From assembly GCF_040549525.1 (NCBI RefSeq), contig NZ_JBEPTM010000001.1, forward strand, positions 1 to 64,000: a stretch of 64,000 nucleotides of DNA, read 5' to 3'. The position numbers and the translations under genes are program-made. How positions within the stretch are numbered: the stretch's first letter is position 1; each line of letters opens with the position of its first letter. Of the stretch, positions 52,979 to 62,161 are shown piece after piece. This DNA comes from Lacisediminihabitans sp040549525. Lineage in GTDB: Bacteria > Actinomycetota > Actinomycetes > Actinomycetales > Microbacteriaceae. Under the pieces are notes generated by a model. That model did no database searches. It saw only the letters and a list, made by a program, of their open reading frames with translations, and was not told the origin of the DNA.

Positions 52979-53833
52979 GTGAGCGAGGGGTCGGCCAGCG
53001 CCGACGACTTCTGCTACCGGCATCCGGATCGCCAGAGTTTCATCCTCTGCCAGCGCTGCGGGCGCACGATCTGTGCCGAATGCCAGACGCCGGCCGCGGT
53101 CGGTGTGCATTGCCCCGAGTGCATGCGGGAATCCCGGCAGAGCGCACCGCGCACCAAGCCGGCAGTAGTGACCTCTGTGCGTCGCATGGCACAGCCGGGG
53201 GCTCCGCTCGTGACCTACGTGATCATGGCACTCTGCGTGATCGTGTTCGCTGCGGAGGCGCTCACCGGCCAGCTCGTGGGGCGGGGCAGCCCGATCGTGA
53301 GCGCACTGCTCTACTACCCCCCGTACACGTCGATCGAGCCGTGGCGGATGCTGACCTCCCTGTTCGTGCACGGATCGATCATCCACATCCTCTTCAACAT
53401 GTACTCGCTGTTCGTGCTCGGACCAGAGCTCGAACGTCTGGTGGGGCGCTGGCGCTTCCTCGCGCTGTTCCTGTTGAGCGGATTCGGCGGCTCGGTCGCG
53501 GTGCTGCTCAGCAGTCCGGGCTCGGCGGTCATCGGGGCATCCGGCGCCATCTTCGGCCTGTTCGGTGCCTACTTCGTGATCGCCCGCCACCTCGGCGGCA
53601 ACAGCCGACAGCTCATCATCGTGATCGTGATCAACCTGGTGATCGGCTTCATCGTGCCGGGGATCGCGTGGCAGGCGCACGTGGGAGGCCTGCTCGTCGG
53701 AGCACTCGTCGCGTTCCTGCTGGTGCGCACTCGGGACCGCAGCCGACGGGGCATCCAACTGCTATCGCTCGCCGGGGTCTTCGCCCTGTTGATCGGAGCG
53801 ACCGTCGCCGGCGTTCAGCTCATCGGCGCGTGA
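52979..53833 (+). CDS. Rhomboid-family intramembrane serine protease
   Basis: The 284-residue protein has an N-terminal zinc-finger-like domain (CYRHPDRQ, CQRCGRTICAECQ, CPECM; about 12-50) and a rhomboid domain with the catalytic Ser in GASGAIFGLFG and the catalytic His in WQAHVGGLLVG. It cuts transmembrane substrates. The GTG start lies 34 bases after ppiA. Substrates are unknown. Confidence 0.92.
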   Translation: MSEGSASADDFCYRHPDRQSFILCQRCGRTICAECQTPAAVGVHCPECMRESRQSAPRTKPAVVTSVRRMAQPGAPLVTYVIMALCVIVFAAEALTGQLVGRGSPIVSALLYYPPYTSIEPWRMLTSLFVHGSIIHILFNMYSLFVLGPELERLVGRWRFLALFLLSGFGGSVAVLLSSPGSAVIGASGAIFGLFGAYFVIARHLGGNSRQLIIVIVINLVIGFIVPGIAWQAHVGGLLVGALVAFLLVRTRDRSRRGIQLLSLAGVFALLIGATVAGVQLIGA

Positions 53834-53841
53834 GCCCCGAC

Positions 53842-53862
53842 TTATCCACAGGCTTTTCCACA
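53842..53862. other. Paired DnaA boxes outside oriC
   Basis: TTATCCACA (53842-53850) and TTTTCCACA (53854-53862) lie 12 bp apart in the convergent rhomboid-crgA gap, about 12 kb from oriC. They match the box types at 41892-41910. Confidence 0.7.
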
Positions 53863-53864
53863 TT

Positions 53865-53893
53865 GGGGATAATTACACCCGTGTAATTGCCCC
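53865..53893. terminator. Palindromic hairpin between rhomboid and crgA
   Basis: AATTACACCCGTGTAATT (53871-53888) is a perfect 8-bp inverted repeat, extended by GGGG/CCCC outside a small internal loop. It lies between convergent genes, so a two-way terminator is plausible. Confidence 0.5.
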
Positions 53894-53910
53894 ACCGAGG
53901 GGGCGCGGGA

Positions 53911-54156
53911 TCAGCGCCAGCGAGTGGTCATCAGGAATCCCACGAAGAGGATTCCGAACCCGATGAGGATGTTCCACTGCCCGAACTGCGGAACGGGCAG
54001 GGTGCCCTGGCTCACGTAGAAGACGATGATCCAGGCAAGACCGATGAGCATGAGGCCGAACATGATCGGCTTGAACCAGACCGGGTTCGGGGCGTCGTCC
54101 CCCGAACGATTCGTTTCGGGAGCAACGGCCTTGGTGCGCGGAGTGGATCTTGCCAT
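53911..54156 (-). CDS. crgA: Cell division protein CrgA
   Basis: The 81-residue protein has the CrgA family layout: a short polar N-terminus with NPVWFKPIMFGLMLIGL, two transmembrane segments and a GFLMTTRWR end. It coordinates FtsZ and peptidoglycan synthesis in actinobacteria. The -10 TAGAAT ends six bases before ATG 54156, so the mRNA is likely leaderless. Confidence 0.93.
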   Translation of the reverse strand: MARSTPRTKAVAPETNRSGDDAPNPVWFKPIMFGLMLIGLAWIIVFYVSQGTLPVPQFGQWNILIGFGILFVGFLMTTRWR

Positions 54157-54162
54157 GCCGGA

Positions 54163-54168
54163 ATTCTA
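54163..54168 (-). promoter_or_regulatory. -10 element of crgA, leaderless
   Basis: On the minus strand TAGAAT ends six bases before the crgA ATG. Confidence 0.55.
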
Positions 54169-54229
54169 GCCTGAAAGCCCCCGAAGGCCCGAGGCGAGGC
54201 TCCCCCGTCCGGCATTCGCACCGAACACT

Positions 54230-54235
54230 TAGAAT
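54230..54235 (+). promoter_or_regulatory. -10 element of srtE, leaderless
   Basis: TAGAAT ends 7 bases before ATG 54243. Confidence 0.55.
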
Positions 54236-54242
54236 CGAGACC

Positions 54243-55013
54243 ATGAGCGAGCAGGCGCGAAAGCAGACGGATACCGTCTCGCCGAAGCGCCCCCACCGTG
54301 TCAGCGTGATCGGAGTCCTCGGTGAGTTGTTCATCACGGCCGGTGTGCTGGTGTTCCTCTTCCTCGGCTGGCAGCTGTGGCTCAACGACCTCATCGTCGG
54401 GGCGGACCAGAACAAGGCCGGGGCCGCTCTCGCCCAGGGGTGGGATGCCGCCTCACCCGCCCACGGGCACGTCACAGCCCCCGGTACCGACTTCGGCGAA
54501 CCACTGGTTGCCATCGCTCCCGGCGATGCTGTGAAGTTCGCGGTCATGTACGTGCCCCGGTTCGGCGCGGACTACGCGCGATCCATCTCCGAGGGAGTCG
54601 AGACGGCGAAGGTGCTCGATAAGAACGGGATCGGCCACTACCCGGGCACGCAGATGCCGGGCCAGGTGGGCAACTTCGCGGTGGCCGCGCACCGCACCAC
54701 CCATGGGGCGCCATTCAAGCCGCTCGCGAGCCTGCAGGTGGGCGACAAGATCTACGTGCAGACGCAGGACGGCTATTACACCTACGAGTTCCGCGGGCTC
54801 GAATACGTGCGACCCACCGGGGTCGGCGTGCTCGATCCGGTGCCGCAGTTCGCCGGGGTCGCCCCGACCGATCGCATTCTCACGATGACGAGCTGCAATC
54901 CGATGTTCTCGGCGGCCGAGCGCATCATCGCTTACGCCTCTCTCGAGTCCTGGCAGCCGATCTCCGCCGGGGTCCCCGCCGCGATCAGCGCGGCCGTCAC
55001 GGCGAACAGTTAG
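54243..55013 (+). CDS. srtE: Class E sortase
   Basis: The 256-residue protein has an N-terminal transmembrane anchor (about 22-45) and a sortase domain with the catalytic His in VAAHRTTHG and the catalytic Cys in LTMTSCNPMFS. Class E sortases attach proteins with LAXTG-type signals to peptidoglycan. No LPXTG/LAXTG protein is seen in the window. The sortase-pabA-pknB order is typical for the family. Confidence 0.92.
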   Translation: MSEQARKQTDTVSPKRPHRVSVIGVLGELFITAGVLVFLFLGWQLWLNDLIVGADQNKAGAALAQGWDAASPAHGHVTAPGTDFGEPLVAIAPGDAVKFAVMYVPRFGADYARSISEGVETAKVLDKNGIGHYPGTQMPGQVGNFAVAAHRTTHGAPFKPLASLQVGDKIYVQTQDGYYTYEFRGLEYVRPTGVGVLDPVPQFAGVAPTDRILTMTSCNPMFSAAERIIAYASLESWQPISAGVPAAISAAVTANS

Positions 55014-55020
55014 GACGGCC

Positions 55021-55179
55021 ATGTACGGAGCTCTCTGGCGACTGATGCCCGGCCCCCTCTGGCTGCGCGTGATTCTGATCGTGCTTTTCTTCGCGGCGGT
55101 ACTCGCCGTATTGGTTCTGTTCGTGTTCCCGTGGCTCACCACCTTCGTGAACGTGAACGATGTGACGGTGGGAACATGA
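55021..55179 (+). CDS. Small single-TM membrane protein
   Basis: The 52-residue product (MYGALWRLMPGPLWLRVILI...) has one long hydrophobic segment (about 13-40) and a polar tail. It lies 7 bases after srtE and its stop overlaps the next gene (ATGA). It is conserved in position at this locus in related bacteria, as far as I know, but has no known role. Confidence 0.8.
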   Translation: MYGALWRLMPGPLWLRVILIVLFFAAVLAVLVLFVFPWLTTFVNVNDVTVGT

Positions 55180-55814
55180 CACGCATTCTGGTGATCGACA
55201 ACTACGACAGCTTCGTCTACACCCTGAACGGCTATCTGCTGCAGTTGGGGGCGACGACGGATGTCGTGCGCAACGACTCCTTCCCGGCGGCCGACGCCGC
55301 AGCGCGCATCGCCGAGTACGACGGCGTGCTGCTCTCTCCGGGGCCGGGCACGCCCGCGGCGGCGGGGGTGTCCATCCCCATCGTGACGGCAGCTCTGTCG
55401 TCGGGCCTTCCGCTGCTCGGGGTGTGCCTCGGGCACCAGGCCATCGCCGAGGCCCTCGGCGCCACGGTGACCCACGCCGAGGAGCTCATGCACGGGAAGA
55501 CCTCGCTGATCACCCATGACGACAGCGACTTCTATCGGCGCGTTCCCCAGCCCTTCCGGGCGACCCGGTACCACTCGCTGGCGGTCGTGGACTCGACGGT
55601 GCCCGACGAGCTCGTTGTGACCTCGCGGACCGAGGGCGGCGTGATCATGGGCGCCCGGCACGAATCCGCGCCGATCTTCGGCGTGCAGTTCCACCCCGAG
55701 TCGGTGCTCACCGAGGGCGGCTACGCCATGATCGCCAACTGGTTGGCCGTCACCGGTCTCGAGACGGCGCCTGAGACGGCTCGAGGACTGACTCCGCTGG
55801 TCAACCTCGGCTGA
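55176..55814 (+). CDS. pabA: Aminodeoxychorismate/anthranilate synthase glutamine amidotransferase
   Basis: The 212-residue class I amidotransferase has the nucleophile Cys in LGVCLGHQAIAEA and the His/Glu in VQFHPESVLTEGG. It provides ammonia for 4-amino-4-deoxychorismate (folate) or anthranilate (tryptophan). The match cannot decide between PabA and TrpG; the locus is annotated either way in relatives. It overlaps the small gene. Confidence 0.93.
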   Translation: MTRILVIDNYDSFVYTLNGYLLQLGATTDVVRNDSFPAADAAARIAEYDGVLLSPGPGTPAAAGVSIPIVTAALSSGLPLLGVCLGHQAIAEALGATVTHAEELMHGKTSLITHDDSDFYRRVPQPFRATRYHSLAVVDSTVPDELVVTSRTEGGVIMGARHESAPIFGVQFHPESVLTEGGYAMIANWLAVTGLETAPETARGLTPLVNLG

Positions 55815-55833
55815 TCACTCACACCGCTCGGGC

Positions 55834-57522
55834 TTAACCGCTGCAGTAGGTGAGGGTGATCGTCGAGCGTTGCGGCTGGTCGCCGGTGAGGGACTGCGCC
55901 TTCACCTTGTTCCCGGTGCAGGTGGAATCGGCCACGGGATTGATGGTGAGTTGAAGCACGCCGAGCTGGGTGTTCGCGTCCCCGATGTCCGCCCCGACCA
56001 CGGAGGGGATCGTCACGAGGCCGGTGGAGATGAAGAGGTTGACGACGTCACCCTCGCGCGCGGGGCTGCTTGCCGCCGGGTCGCTGCGGATGACGGTGCC
56101 GGAGGTGATCGTCGCGGAGTTCTCGGGGGTGTTGGTACCCATCGCGAGTTTCCTGGCCTCGAGCGCCGCCTTCGCCGCCTCGACGGTGAGATTGCTGAGG
56201 CTCGGAATGGAGGTGGGGGTCTTGCCCGATGACACCGTGACCAGCACGGTGCCGTCCTTGGAGACCTTTTGGCCCGCATTCGGATCGGTGCTGATGATGT
56301 GGCCGCTCTCGACGGTGGAACTCGACTGGTCGAGCTTGGTCGTCTTGAGCCCCGCCTCCTTCAGCTTCGCGGCACCCTGGTCGTAGAGCTGCCCCGTGAC
56401 ATCCGGCACCTTCACCGAGAGGTTGTCCCCGATGGTGGCGGGCGGAAGGTTCACGACCCAGAAGACGACAGCGATGAGGATGACCGCGAGTACGGTGATC
56501 CCCACCCAGATCCAGGCGACGGGAGGCCGGTTCTGCGTGCGGGCGCCACGCTCGTCGTTGGGCGCGACCAGCTGTCGAAGTGCGGCCTCAGAGCCGGCTG
56601 TCGCGGCAGGGTTCACCCCGAAGAGGGTGGAGTTGAAGTCACTGACCGGCGGCTTGCGGGGCGGAATCCCGCCCGCGCTCGCATCCTCGAGATCCTGGCG
56701 GAACTCGGCAGCGGTCTGGAACCGCTGGAACTTGTCTTTCGCGAGGGCGTGGAGCACCACGGAATCGAGGGACGGGGACACCCGCGGGTTGATGGTGCTC
56801 GGCGCGACAGCCGCCTCGCTGATGTGCTGGTAGGCCACAGCCGCGGCACGATCCCCCCGGAACGGCGGCCGGCCGGTGAGGAGCTCGAAGAGCACAACAC
56901 CGGTGGAGTACAGGTCGGTGCGGGCATCCACGGTCTCACCGCGGGCCTGCTCCGGCGAGAAGTACTGCGCGGTACCGAGCACCGCGCTGGTGTCGGCGAC
57001 GGTGGCGGAGTTGTCGGAGACGGCACGGGCGATGCCGAAGTCCATCACCTTGACCTGGCCGTTCTGGGTCACCATGACGTTGCCGGGCTTGATGTCGCGG
57101 TGCACGAGCAGTGCGCGATGGCTGTACTCGAGGGCGGTGAGGATGCCAGAGACGATGCGCACCGCCTCTTTGGGTTCGAGCGGACCGTCTGCCACGATGT
57201 CTTTGAGCAGCCGCCCGTCGACGAACTCCATGACGATGTAGGGCACCTGGCTCTCGAGGCCGTTCGGCTCGCGAACGGTCTCCTCTCCGGCATCGAAGAC
57301 ACGCACGATCGTGGGATGCGCCATGCGGGCGGCCTTCTGCGCCTCCTCGCGGAAGAGCACGCGGAAACGCGGATCCGTCGCCAGGGCCGGCTTGAGCAAC
57401 TTGATGGCGACTCGACGGCCGAGCCGGATGTCCGTGCCGACGTGAACATCCGACATCCCCCCACGGCCAATGAGCGCACCGACCTCATAGCGGCCGGCGA
57501 GAAGCCGAGTGCCTTCAGTCAC
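55834..57522 (-). CDS. pknB: Ser/Thr protein kinase with three PASTA domains (PknB type)
   Basis: The 562-residue protein has a Hanks-type kinase domain (1-275; GRGGMSDVHVG, AIKLLKPA, VHRDIKPGN, MDFGIA), a juxtamembrane region, one transmembrane helix (about 340-362) and three extracellular PASTA domains. It senses muropeptides or lipid II and controls growth. GTG 57522 has an AGGAGA site. It is last in the fhaB-pstP-rodA-pbpA-kinase cluster. Confidence 0.95.
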   Translation of the reverse strand: MTEGTRLLAGRYEVGALIGRGGMSDVHVGTDIRLGRRVAIKLLKPALATDPRFRVLFREEAQKAARMAHPTIVRVFDAGEETVREPNGLESQVPYIVMEFVDGRLLKDIVADGPLEPKEAVRIVSGILTALEYSHRALLVHRDIKPGNVMVTQNGQVKVMDFGIARAVSDNSATVADTSAVLGTAQYFSPEQARGETVDARTDLYSTGVVLFELLTGRPPFRGDRAAAVAYQHISEAAVAPSTINPRVSPSLDSVVLHALAKDKFQRFQTAAEFRQDLEDASAGGIPPRKPPVSDFNSTLFGVNPAATAGSEAALRQLVAPNDERGARTQNRPPVAWIWVGITVLAVILIAVVFWVVNLPPATIGDNLSVKVPDVTGQLYDQGAAKLKEAGLKTTKLDQSSSTVESGHIISTDPNAGQKVSKDGTVLVTVSSGKTPTSIPSLSNLTVEAAKAALEARKLAMGTNTPENSATITSGTVIRSDPAASSPAREGDVVNLFISTGLVTIPSVVGADIGDANTQLGVLQLTINPVADSTCTGNKVKAQSLTGDQPQRSTITLTYCSG

Positions 57523-57591
57523 GAATGATCTCCTGGGGATGCGGGGGCAGGACCTTGCCAGTGTAATGCGTGGCGGTTTGGCGCCCGGTGG

Positions 57592-59289
57592 TTAGGGTGC
57601 CGGTGTGGAAGCGATCGAGGTCTCGGTCAGGGTCGGGGAGGAGGGCGAGGTTCCGCCGGAACAGTTGGCCACGTAGGTCATCGTGTTCTTAGTGGTTGGG
57701 ACGGTTGCTAACGTCCAGGTGAGAGTGGTTGTGGTCGGGTCGACTGTGCTCGGTGAGGTCGACTTGGTAGCTGGCTTATCGATCGTCGACGGTGCGTTGA
57801 AAGAGAATGTGTAGTTCAAGAAGGTCGATCCAGTCGGACATCCCGAGTAAGGCGGAATCTGCACCGTCACAGTGTTGTCCGGGTTGACGGCGCTGGCCTT
57901 GAGCGGGTCCGGTTGAGAGGGCGCGGCCGGCACCGCCCCGTAGAACCGCACGGTGATCGTGTCGTTCTTACGCACATTGCCGGTGGGGTTCACGAAGTAG
58001 GCGGTGCCCACCTTGGAGGCGTCCGGTGCAGGGGTGGCATCCGGCACCATGTTGGCTCCGAGGCCGAGGGCGTCGAGTTCCGCCTGCACGGCGGCGAGCT
58101 TCTCCCCGATGAATTTGGTCGGGCCGATGTTGATGATGTCACTCGTCGGTGTCGGGGAGGGTTTCGTGGCGCTGGGTGACGGCGGCGGGGAGGTGATGCT
58201 CGGCGACGTGGATGGCGCCGGCGAGGGATTGCCCAGCAGCGTGATCAGTGCCCCGATGAGCACGATGAGCAGGATCGCCACGAGCGCGATCAGCGGCCAG
58301 GTCCAGGGGCTGCGCGTCTTGGTGGGCACCGGTGTGGTCGGCGGCCCCGACTCGACGGAGCTGGCCGTGGTGAGCAGTCGCGTCGCCTGGGTCGCGGGGT
58401 TCTCGCGCAGGAGGGCGGGGAGCGTGCCCGCCCCAAGGATTCCGGGCACCGCGGATGCCGCAGCCGCGACATCCCCGCGGCGGAGCGCCTGGGCGGCGCG
58501 AGCCAGGTGAGCCGCGGATGCGGGACGGTCGGCCGGGTTCTTGGCGATGCAGGCATAGACGAGATTGCGCACGGGCTCCGAGACCGTCACCGGGAGTTCC
58601 GGTGGGGCCTCGTTGATCTGCGCCATGGCGATGGCGACCTGAGACTCGCCGGTGAAGGGGCGCTTTCCGGCAAGGGCCTCGTACGCGACGATGCCGAGCG
58701 AGTAGATGTCGGTGGTCGGCGATGCCGGGTGGCCGCTGGCCTGTTCCGGTGACAGGTACTGCACAGTGCCCATCACCTGGCCGGTGGCGGTGAGCGGCAC
58801 CTGGTCGGCGATGCGGGCGATCCCGAAGTCCGTGATCTTGACGCGGCCATCCGGGGTGATCAGCAGGTTGCCCGGCTTGATGTCGCGGTGCACGAGGCCG
58901 GCCGAGTGGGCCGCGTGCAGCGCGGATGCCGTCTGGGCAACGATGTCGAGCACGCGGTCGGTGGAGAGCACGCGTTCGCGTTCGAGGATGGTGGACAGGG
59001 CTTCGCCCGGCACCAGTTCCATCACGAGGTAGGCGCTGCCCTCCTCCTCGCCGTAGTCGAAGACGTTGGCGATTCCCTCGTGGTTGACGAGGGCGGCGTG
59101 CCGGGCCTCGGCGCGGAAGCGCTCGAGGAAGCCGGGATCACCGAGGTATTCGTCCTTGAGGATCTTGATGGCGACGGTGCGCCCGATCACCAGGTCGGTC
59201 GCCTGCCAGACCTCGCCCATGCCGCCGATGGCGACCCGGCTGGAGAGTTGGTACCGTCCTCCGAAAGTGAGGCCACTCGTGGGTCTCAT
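57592..59289 (-). CDS. pknA: Ser/Thr protein kinase (PknA type) with one PASTA-like domain
   Basis: The 565-residue protein has the kinase domain (1-270; VAIGGMGEVWQ, VHRDIKPGNLLI, ITDFGIA), one transmembrane helix (about 335-357), a Ser/Pro/Thr-rich linker, one PASTA-like domain (about 385-455) and a Thr/Ser-rich end. Mycobacterial PknA has no PASTA domain, so this form is different. It overlaps pbpA by four bases (ATGA). Confidence 0.92.
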   Translation of the reverse strand: MRPTSGLTFGGRYQLSSRVAIGGMGEVWQATDLVIGRTVAIKILKDEYLGDPGFLERFRAEARHAALVNHEGIANVFDYGEEEGSAYLVMELVPGEALSTILERERVLSTDRVLDIVAQTASALHAAHSAGLVHRDIKPGNLLITPDGRVKITDFGIARIADQVPLTATGQVMGTVQYLSPEQASGHPASPTTDIYSLGIVAYEALAGKRPFTGESQVAIAMAQINEAPPELPVTVSEPVRNLVYACIAKNPADRPASAAHLARAAQALRRGDVAAAASAVPGILGAGTLPALLRENPATQATRLLTTASSVESGPPTTPVPTKTRSPWTWPLIALVAILLIVLIGALITLLGNPSPAPSTSPSITSPPPSPSATKPSPTPTSDIINIGPTKFIGEKLAAVQAELDALGLGANMVPDATPAPDASKVGTAYFVNPTGNVRKNDTITVRFYGAVPAAPSQPDPLKASAVNPDNTVTVQIPPYSGCPTGSTFLNYTFSFNAPSTIDKPATKSTSPSTVDPTTTTLTWTLATVPTTKNTMTYVANCSGGTSPSSPTLTETSIASTPAP

Positions 59290-60722
59290 TTGCCAAGCAC
59301 CGCCTCTATTACCTTTTTCGCGATTGGGGCCGCGACTGCATTGCCGAAGCTCGTTCCGTTCTCCACGACGACAGCCACAGCAACTTTCGGGTTGTCTGCG
59401 GGCGCGAAGCCGGTGAACCAGAGGGTGTATGGCTTACCGTCGCCGTTTTGAGCTGTACCGGTTTTGCCTGCCACATCGACTCCACTAATTCTTGCATTAC
59501 TGGCAGCCCCGTTGCTCACGTTGTTGATCATCAGCTGCGTCATGGTGGCACTCGTGGCCGGGGTGATCGGCTGGCTGAAGACCTTCTGCTGGAAGGGCTG
59601 GATCGGGGTGAGGTCCGGTGCCGTGATCTCCTTGATCAGGGTCGGCTGCATGAGCGAACCACCGTTGGCGATGGCGGCCGACGTCATGGCCACCTGCAGC
59701 GGGGTGACGCGGTCTTCGAACTGACCGAAGGCCGAGAGCTCCACCTGGGCGGTGTTGCCGATGTCATAGATGCTCGGCGTCACGCGCATCGGGATCGAGA
59801 GCTTCTGTCCGAAGCCATAGGCGGTGGCGTATTTCTTGAGCACATCGCCACCGAGCGCGGCTCCCAGCTGGGCCATCGGGATGTTGCAGCTGAGACGAAG
59901 CGCATCGGCGATCGAGACGGTCGCCCCTCCACCGCAGCTGCCGCCCTCGGCATTGTTGATGTTCGTCGAGGTGCCGGTCAGGGTGAGGGTGTTGGGGTTC
60001 GGAAAGGTGTCTTCCGGTTTGTACTTGCCGCTGTCGATCGCCGCGGAGGTCGTGATCAGCTTGAACACGGACCCGGGGTAATACAGGTCACCGGCGATCG
60101 CCCGGTTGATGAGCGGTCTCGCGGGGTCTGCGAGCAGGGTCTTGTAGGCACTGATCACATCGGTGGAGTTGTGGGAGGCCAGCACGTTCGGGTCGAAAGC
60201 GGCCTTCGAGACCATGGCCAGGATGGCCCCGGTGCGTGGATCGAGCGCGACCACGGATCCGGCGTTGTTGCCGAGGGCATCCCAGGCCGCCTGCTGCACC
60301 TTGGGATCGATGGTCAGGGAGACTGAAGCACCCTTGGGGGTCTGGCCGGTGAGGATCGAATTGACCTTGGTGAGGAACTGGTCGTTCGCGGTGCCGCTGA
60401 GGTAATTGTTGAGGGCGCCCTCGACGCCGGTGTTGCCCTGGTTGAGGGTGAAGTATCCGGTGACCGCGGAATAGAGCTGCGGATCGCTGTAGACGCGCTG
60501 GAACTTGTACTTGTCGGCGACCGGCTTTGACACGGCGATCGCCTGGCCATCGACGAGGATCGGGCCGCGCTCGGCCGAATAACTGTCGTTGAGGGTGCGC
60601 ACATTACGCGGGTCGGCGTTGAGCGAGTCCACCTGGAACACGGTGATGATCGTGGTGGACGTGAACAACGCCAGGAACATGAGCATCACCGCGATGGTCA
60701 CGCGTTTGACCTGCCGATTCAT
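59286..60722 (-). CDS. pbpA: Penicillin-binding protein PbpA (class B)
   Basis: The 478-residue transpeptidase has one N-terminal transmembrane segment (about 8-30), a dimer domain and the motifs SVFK (Ser nucleophile in YPGSVFKLIT), SCN (SxN) and KTGTA. It cross-links peptidoglycan with RodA. ATG 60722 overlaps the rodA stop (TGATG); a GTG three bases earlier is possible. Confidence 0.94.
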   Translation of the reverse strand: MNRQVKRVTIAVMLMFLALFTSTTIITVFQVDSLNADPRNVRTLNDSYSAERGPILVDGQAIAVSKPVADKYKFQRVYSDPQLYSAVTGYFTLNQGNTGVEGALNNYLSGTANDQFLTKVNSILTGQTPKGASVSLTIDPKVQQAAWDALGNNAGSVVALDPRTGAILAMVSKAAFDPNVLASHNSTDVISAYKTLLADPARPLINRAIAGDLYYPGSVFKLITTSAAIDSGKYKPEDTFPNPNTLTLTGTSTNINNAEGGSCGGGATVSIADALRLSCNIPMAQLGAALGGDVLKKYATAYGFGQKLSIPMRVTPSIYDIGNTAQVELSAFGQFEDRVTPLQVAMTSAAIANGGSLMQPTLIKEITAPDLTPIQPFQQKVFSQPITPATSATMTQLMINNVSNGAASNARISGVDVAGKTGTAQNGDGKPYTLWFTGFAPADNPKVAVAVVVENGTSFGNAVAAPIAKKVIEAVLGK

Positions 60723-62152
60723 CACTCCACCACCAATTGCGGTTGATTGCGCACGCTGTCGGAAAGCCTCAACAGCAGGGCGGCGATGATCCAGTTGGCC
60801 ACGAGAGATGATCCGCCCGCCGCGAGGAACGGGGTGGTGAGACCGGTGAGCGGGATCACCCGTGTCACTCCTCCGAGGACGATGAACACCTGGAGCGCGA
60901 TGACGAAGGAGAGGCCGACGCCGAGCAGGCGACCGAAGTCATCCTGTCCGGCAAAGCCGATGCGGAATCCTCGGGAGACGAAGAGGAGGTACAGGGCGAG
61001 GATGGCGAACAGGCCCGCCAGCCCGAGCTCCTCACCGAGGCTGGCGATGATGTAGTCGCTTTCGGCGAGGGGCACGATCCCGGGGCTCCCCTGCCCCCAG
61101 CCGGTGCCGATCAGGCCGCCGTGGGCGAGACCGAAGATGCCCTGCACGAGCTGGTAGCTTCCGCCCGGCGCATCGTAGATCTTCGGGTTGAAGGCATCCA
61201 GCCAGGAGCTGAATCGCCCGCCGACATAAGTGAGCAGCCTGCTGGCGATGAGCGCGCCCCCGACGAACAGCGCGAGACCGAGGATGACCCAGCTGAGCCG
61301 TCCTGTCGCAACGTAGATCATCACGAGGAACAGGCCGAAGAACAACAGGGCGGTGCCGAGGTCGCGCTGGAATACCAGAACGGCCATCGCGGCGAGCCAG
61401 ATCACGAGGATCGGGCCGAGATCGCGCACCCGTGGAAAGCGCATGCCGAGAAACTTGCGCCCGACGAGGGAGAGGCTGTCGCGGGCTGTCACCAGGTAGC
61501 CGGCGAAGAAGATGGCCAGGGCTATCTTGGCTAGTTCTCCGGGCTGGAAGTTGAAACTGCCGAAGCGGATCCAGAGCCGGGCGCCGTTGATCGTCTGGCC
61601 GATTCCCGGCAGCATCGGCATCAGCAGCAGCACGATCCCGACGAACATGGCGATATAGCGGTAGCGCTGCAGCACCCGGTGATTGCGGATGATGATCAGC
61701 ACGGCCAGCGCCAACAGCATGGCCAGTGCCGTCCAGGCGATCTGGCGCACGCCGGCCGCCTCCCAGCCGGACTGGTTCTTGCCGATATCCAGCCGGTAGA
61801 TCTCCGCGATACCGAGCCCGTTGAGCAGGGTGATCACGGGGAGGATGAAGGGATCAGCCTGTGCAGCGACGAATCGCAGCGCCACATGGATGATGAGGGT
61901 GATCACGCCGAGGCCCGCCGCCAGTGCGAGAACCGGGCCCCGCAGCACGCCGAGGGTCCCGAGTTCGACCAGGGCGATCGACGAGCCGACGACGGCGAAC
62001 GCGAAGAGCAGAAGGGCGAGTTCGAGGTTGCGGAGCTTCGCCGGGACGCGCAGCTTCAGGCGGATCGTGTTGGTGAAGGTCGACAGCGCCCCGGTATCCG
62101 TCGCCGCGGGCGCGGGCATCCCGATCTGGGTGGTGCCTTCGGCGCTGGTCAT
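60722..62152 (-). CDS. rodA: Peptidoglycan glycosyltransferase RodA/FtsW family
   Basis: The 476-residue protein has about 12 transmembrane segments and the SEDS motifs (FQRDLGTALLFFGLF, GWGQGSPGIVPLAESDYI). It polymerises glycan strands from lipid II. Cluster position with pbpA makes RodA more likely than FtsW. It lies 9 bases after pstP. Confidence 0.94.
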   Translation of the reverse strand: MTSAEGTTQIGMPAPAATDTGALSTFTNTIRLKLRVPAKLRNLELALLLFAFAVVGSSIALVELGTLGVLRGPVLALAAGLGVITLIIHVALRFVAAQADPFILPVITLLNGLGIAEIYRLDIGKNQSGWEAAGVRQIAWTALAMLLALAVLIIIRNHRVLQRYRYIAMFVGIVLLLMPMLPGIGQTINGARLWIRFGSFNFQPGELAKIALAIFFAGYLVTARDSLSLVGRKFLGMRFPRVRDLGPILVIWLAAMAVLVFQRDLGTALLFFGLFLVMIYVATGRLSWVILGLALFVGGALIASRLLTYVGGRFSSWLDAFNPKIYDAPGGSYQLVQGIFGLAHGGLIGTGWGQGSPGIVPLAESDYIIASLGEELGLAGLFAILALYLLFVSRGFRIGFAGQDDFGRLLGVGLSFVIALQVFIVLGGVTRVIPLTGLTTPFLAAGGSSLVANWIIAALLLRLSDSVRNQPQLVVE

Positions 62153-62161
62153 GACAGTGCT

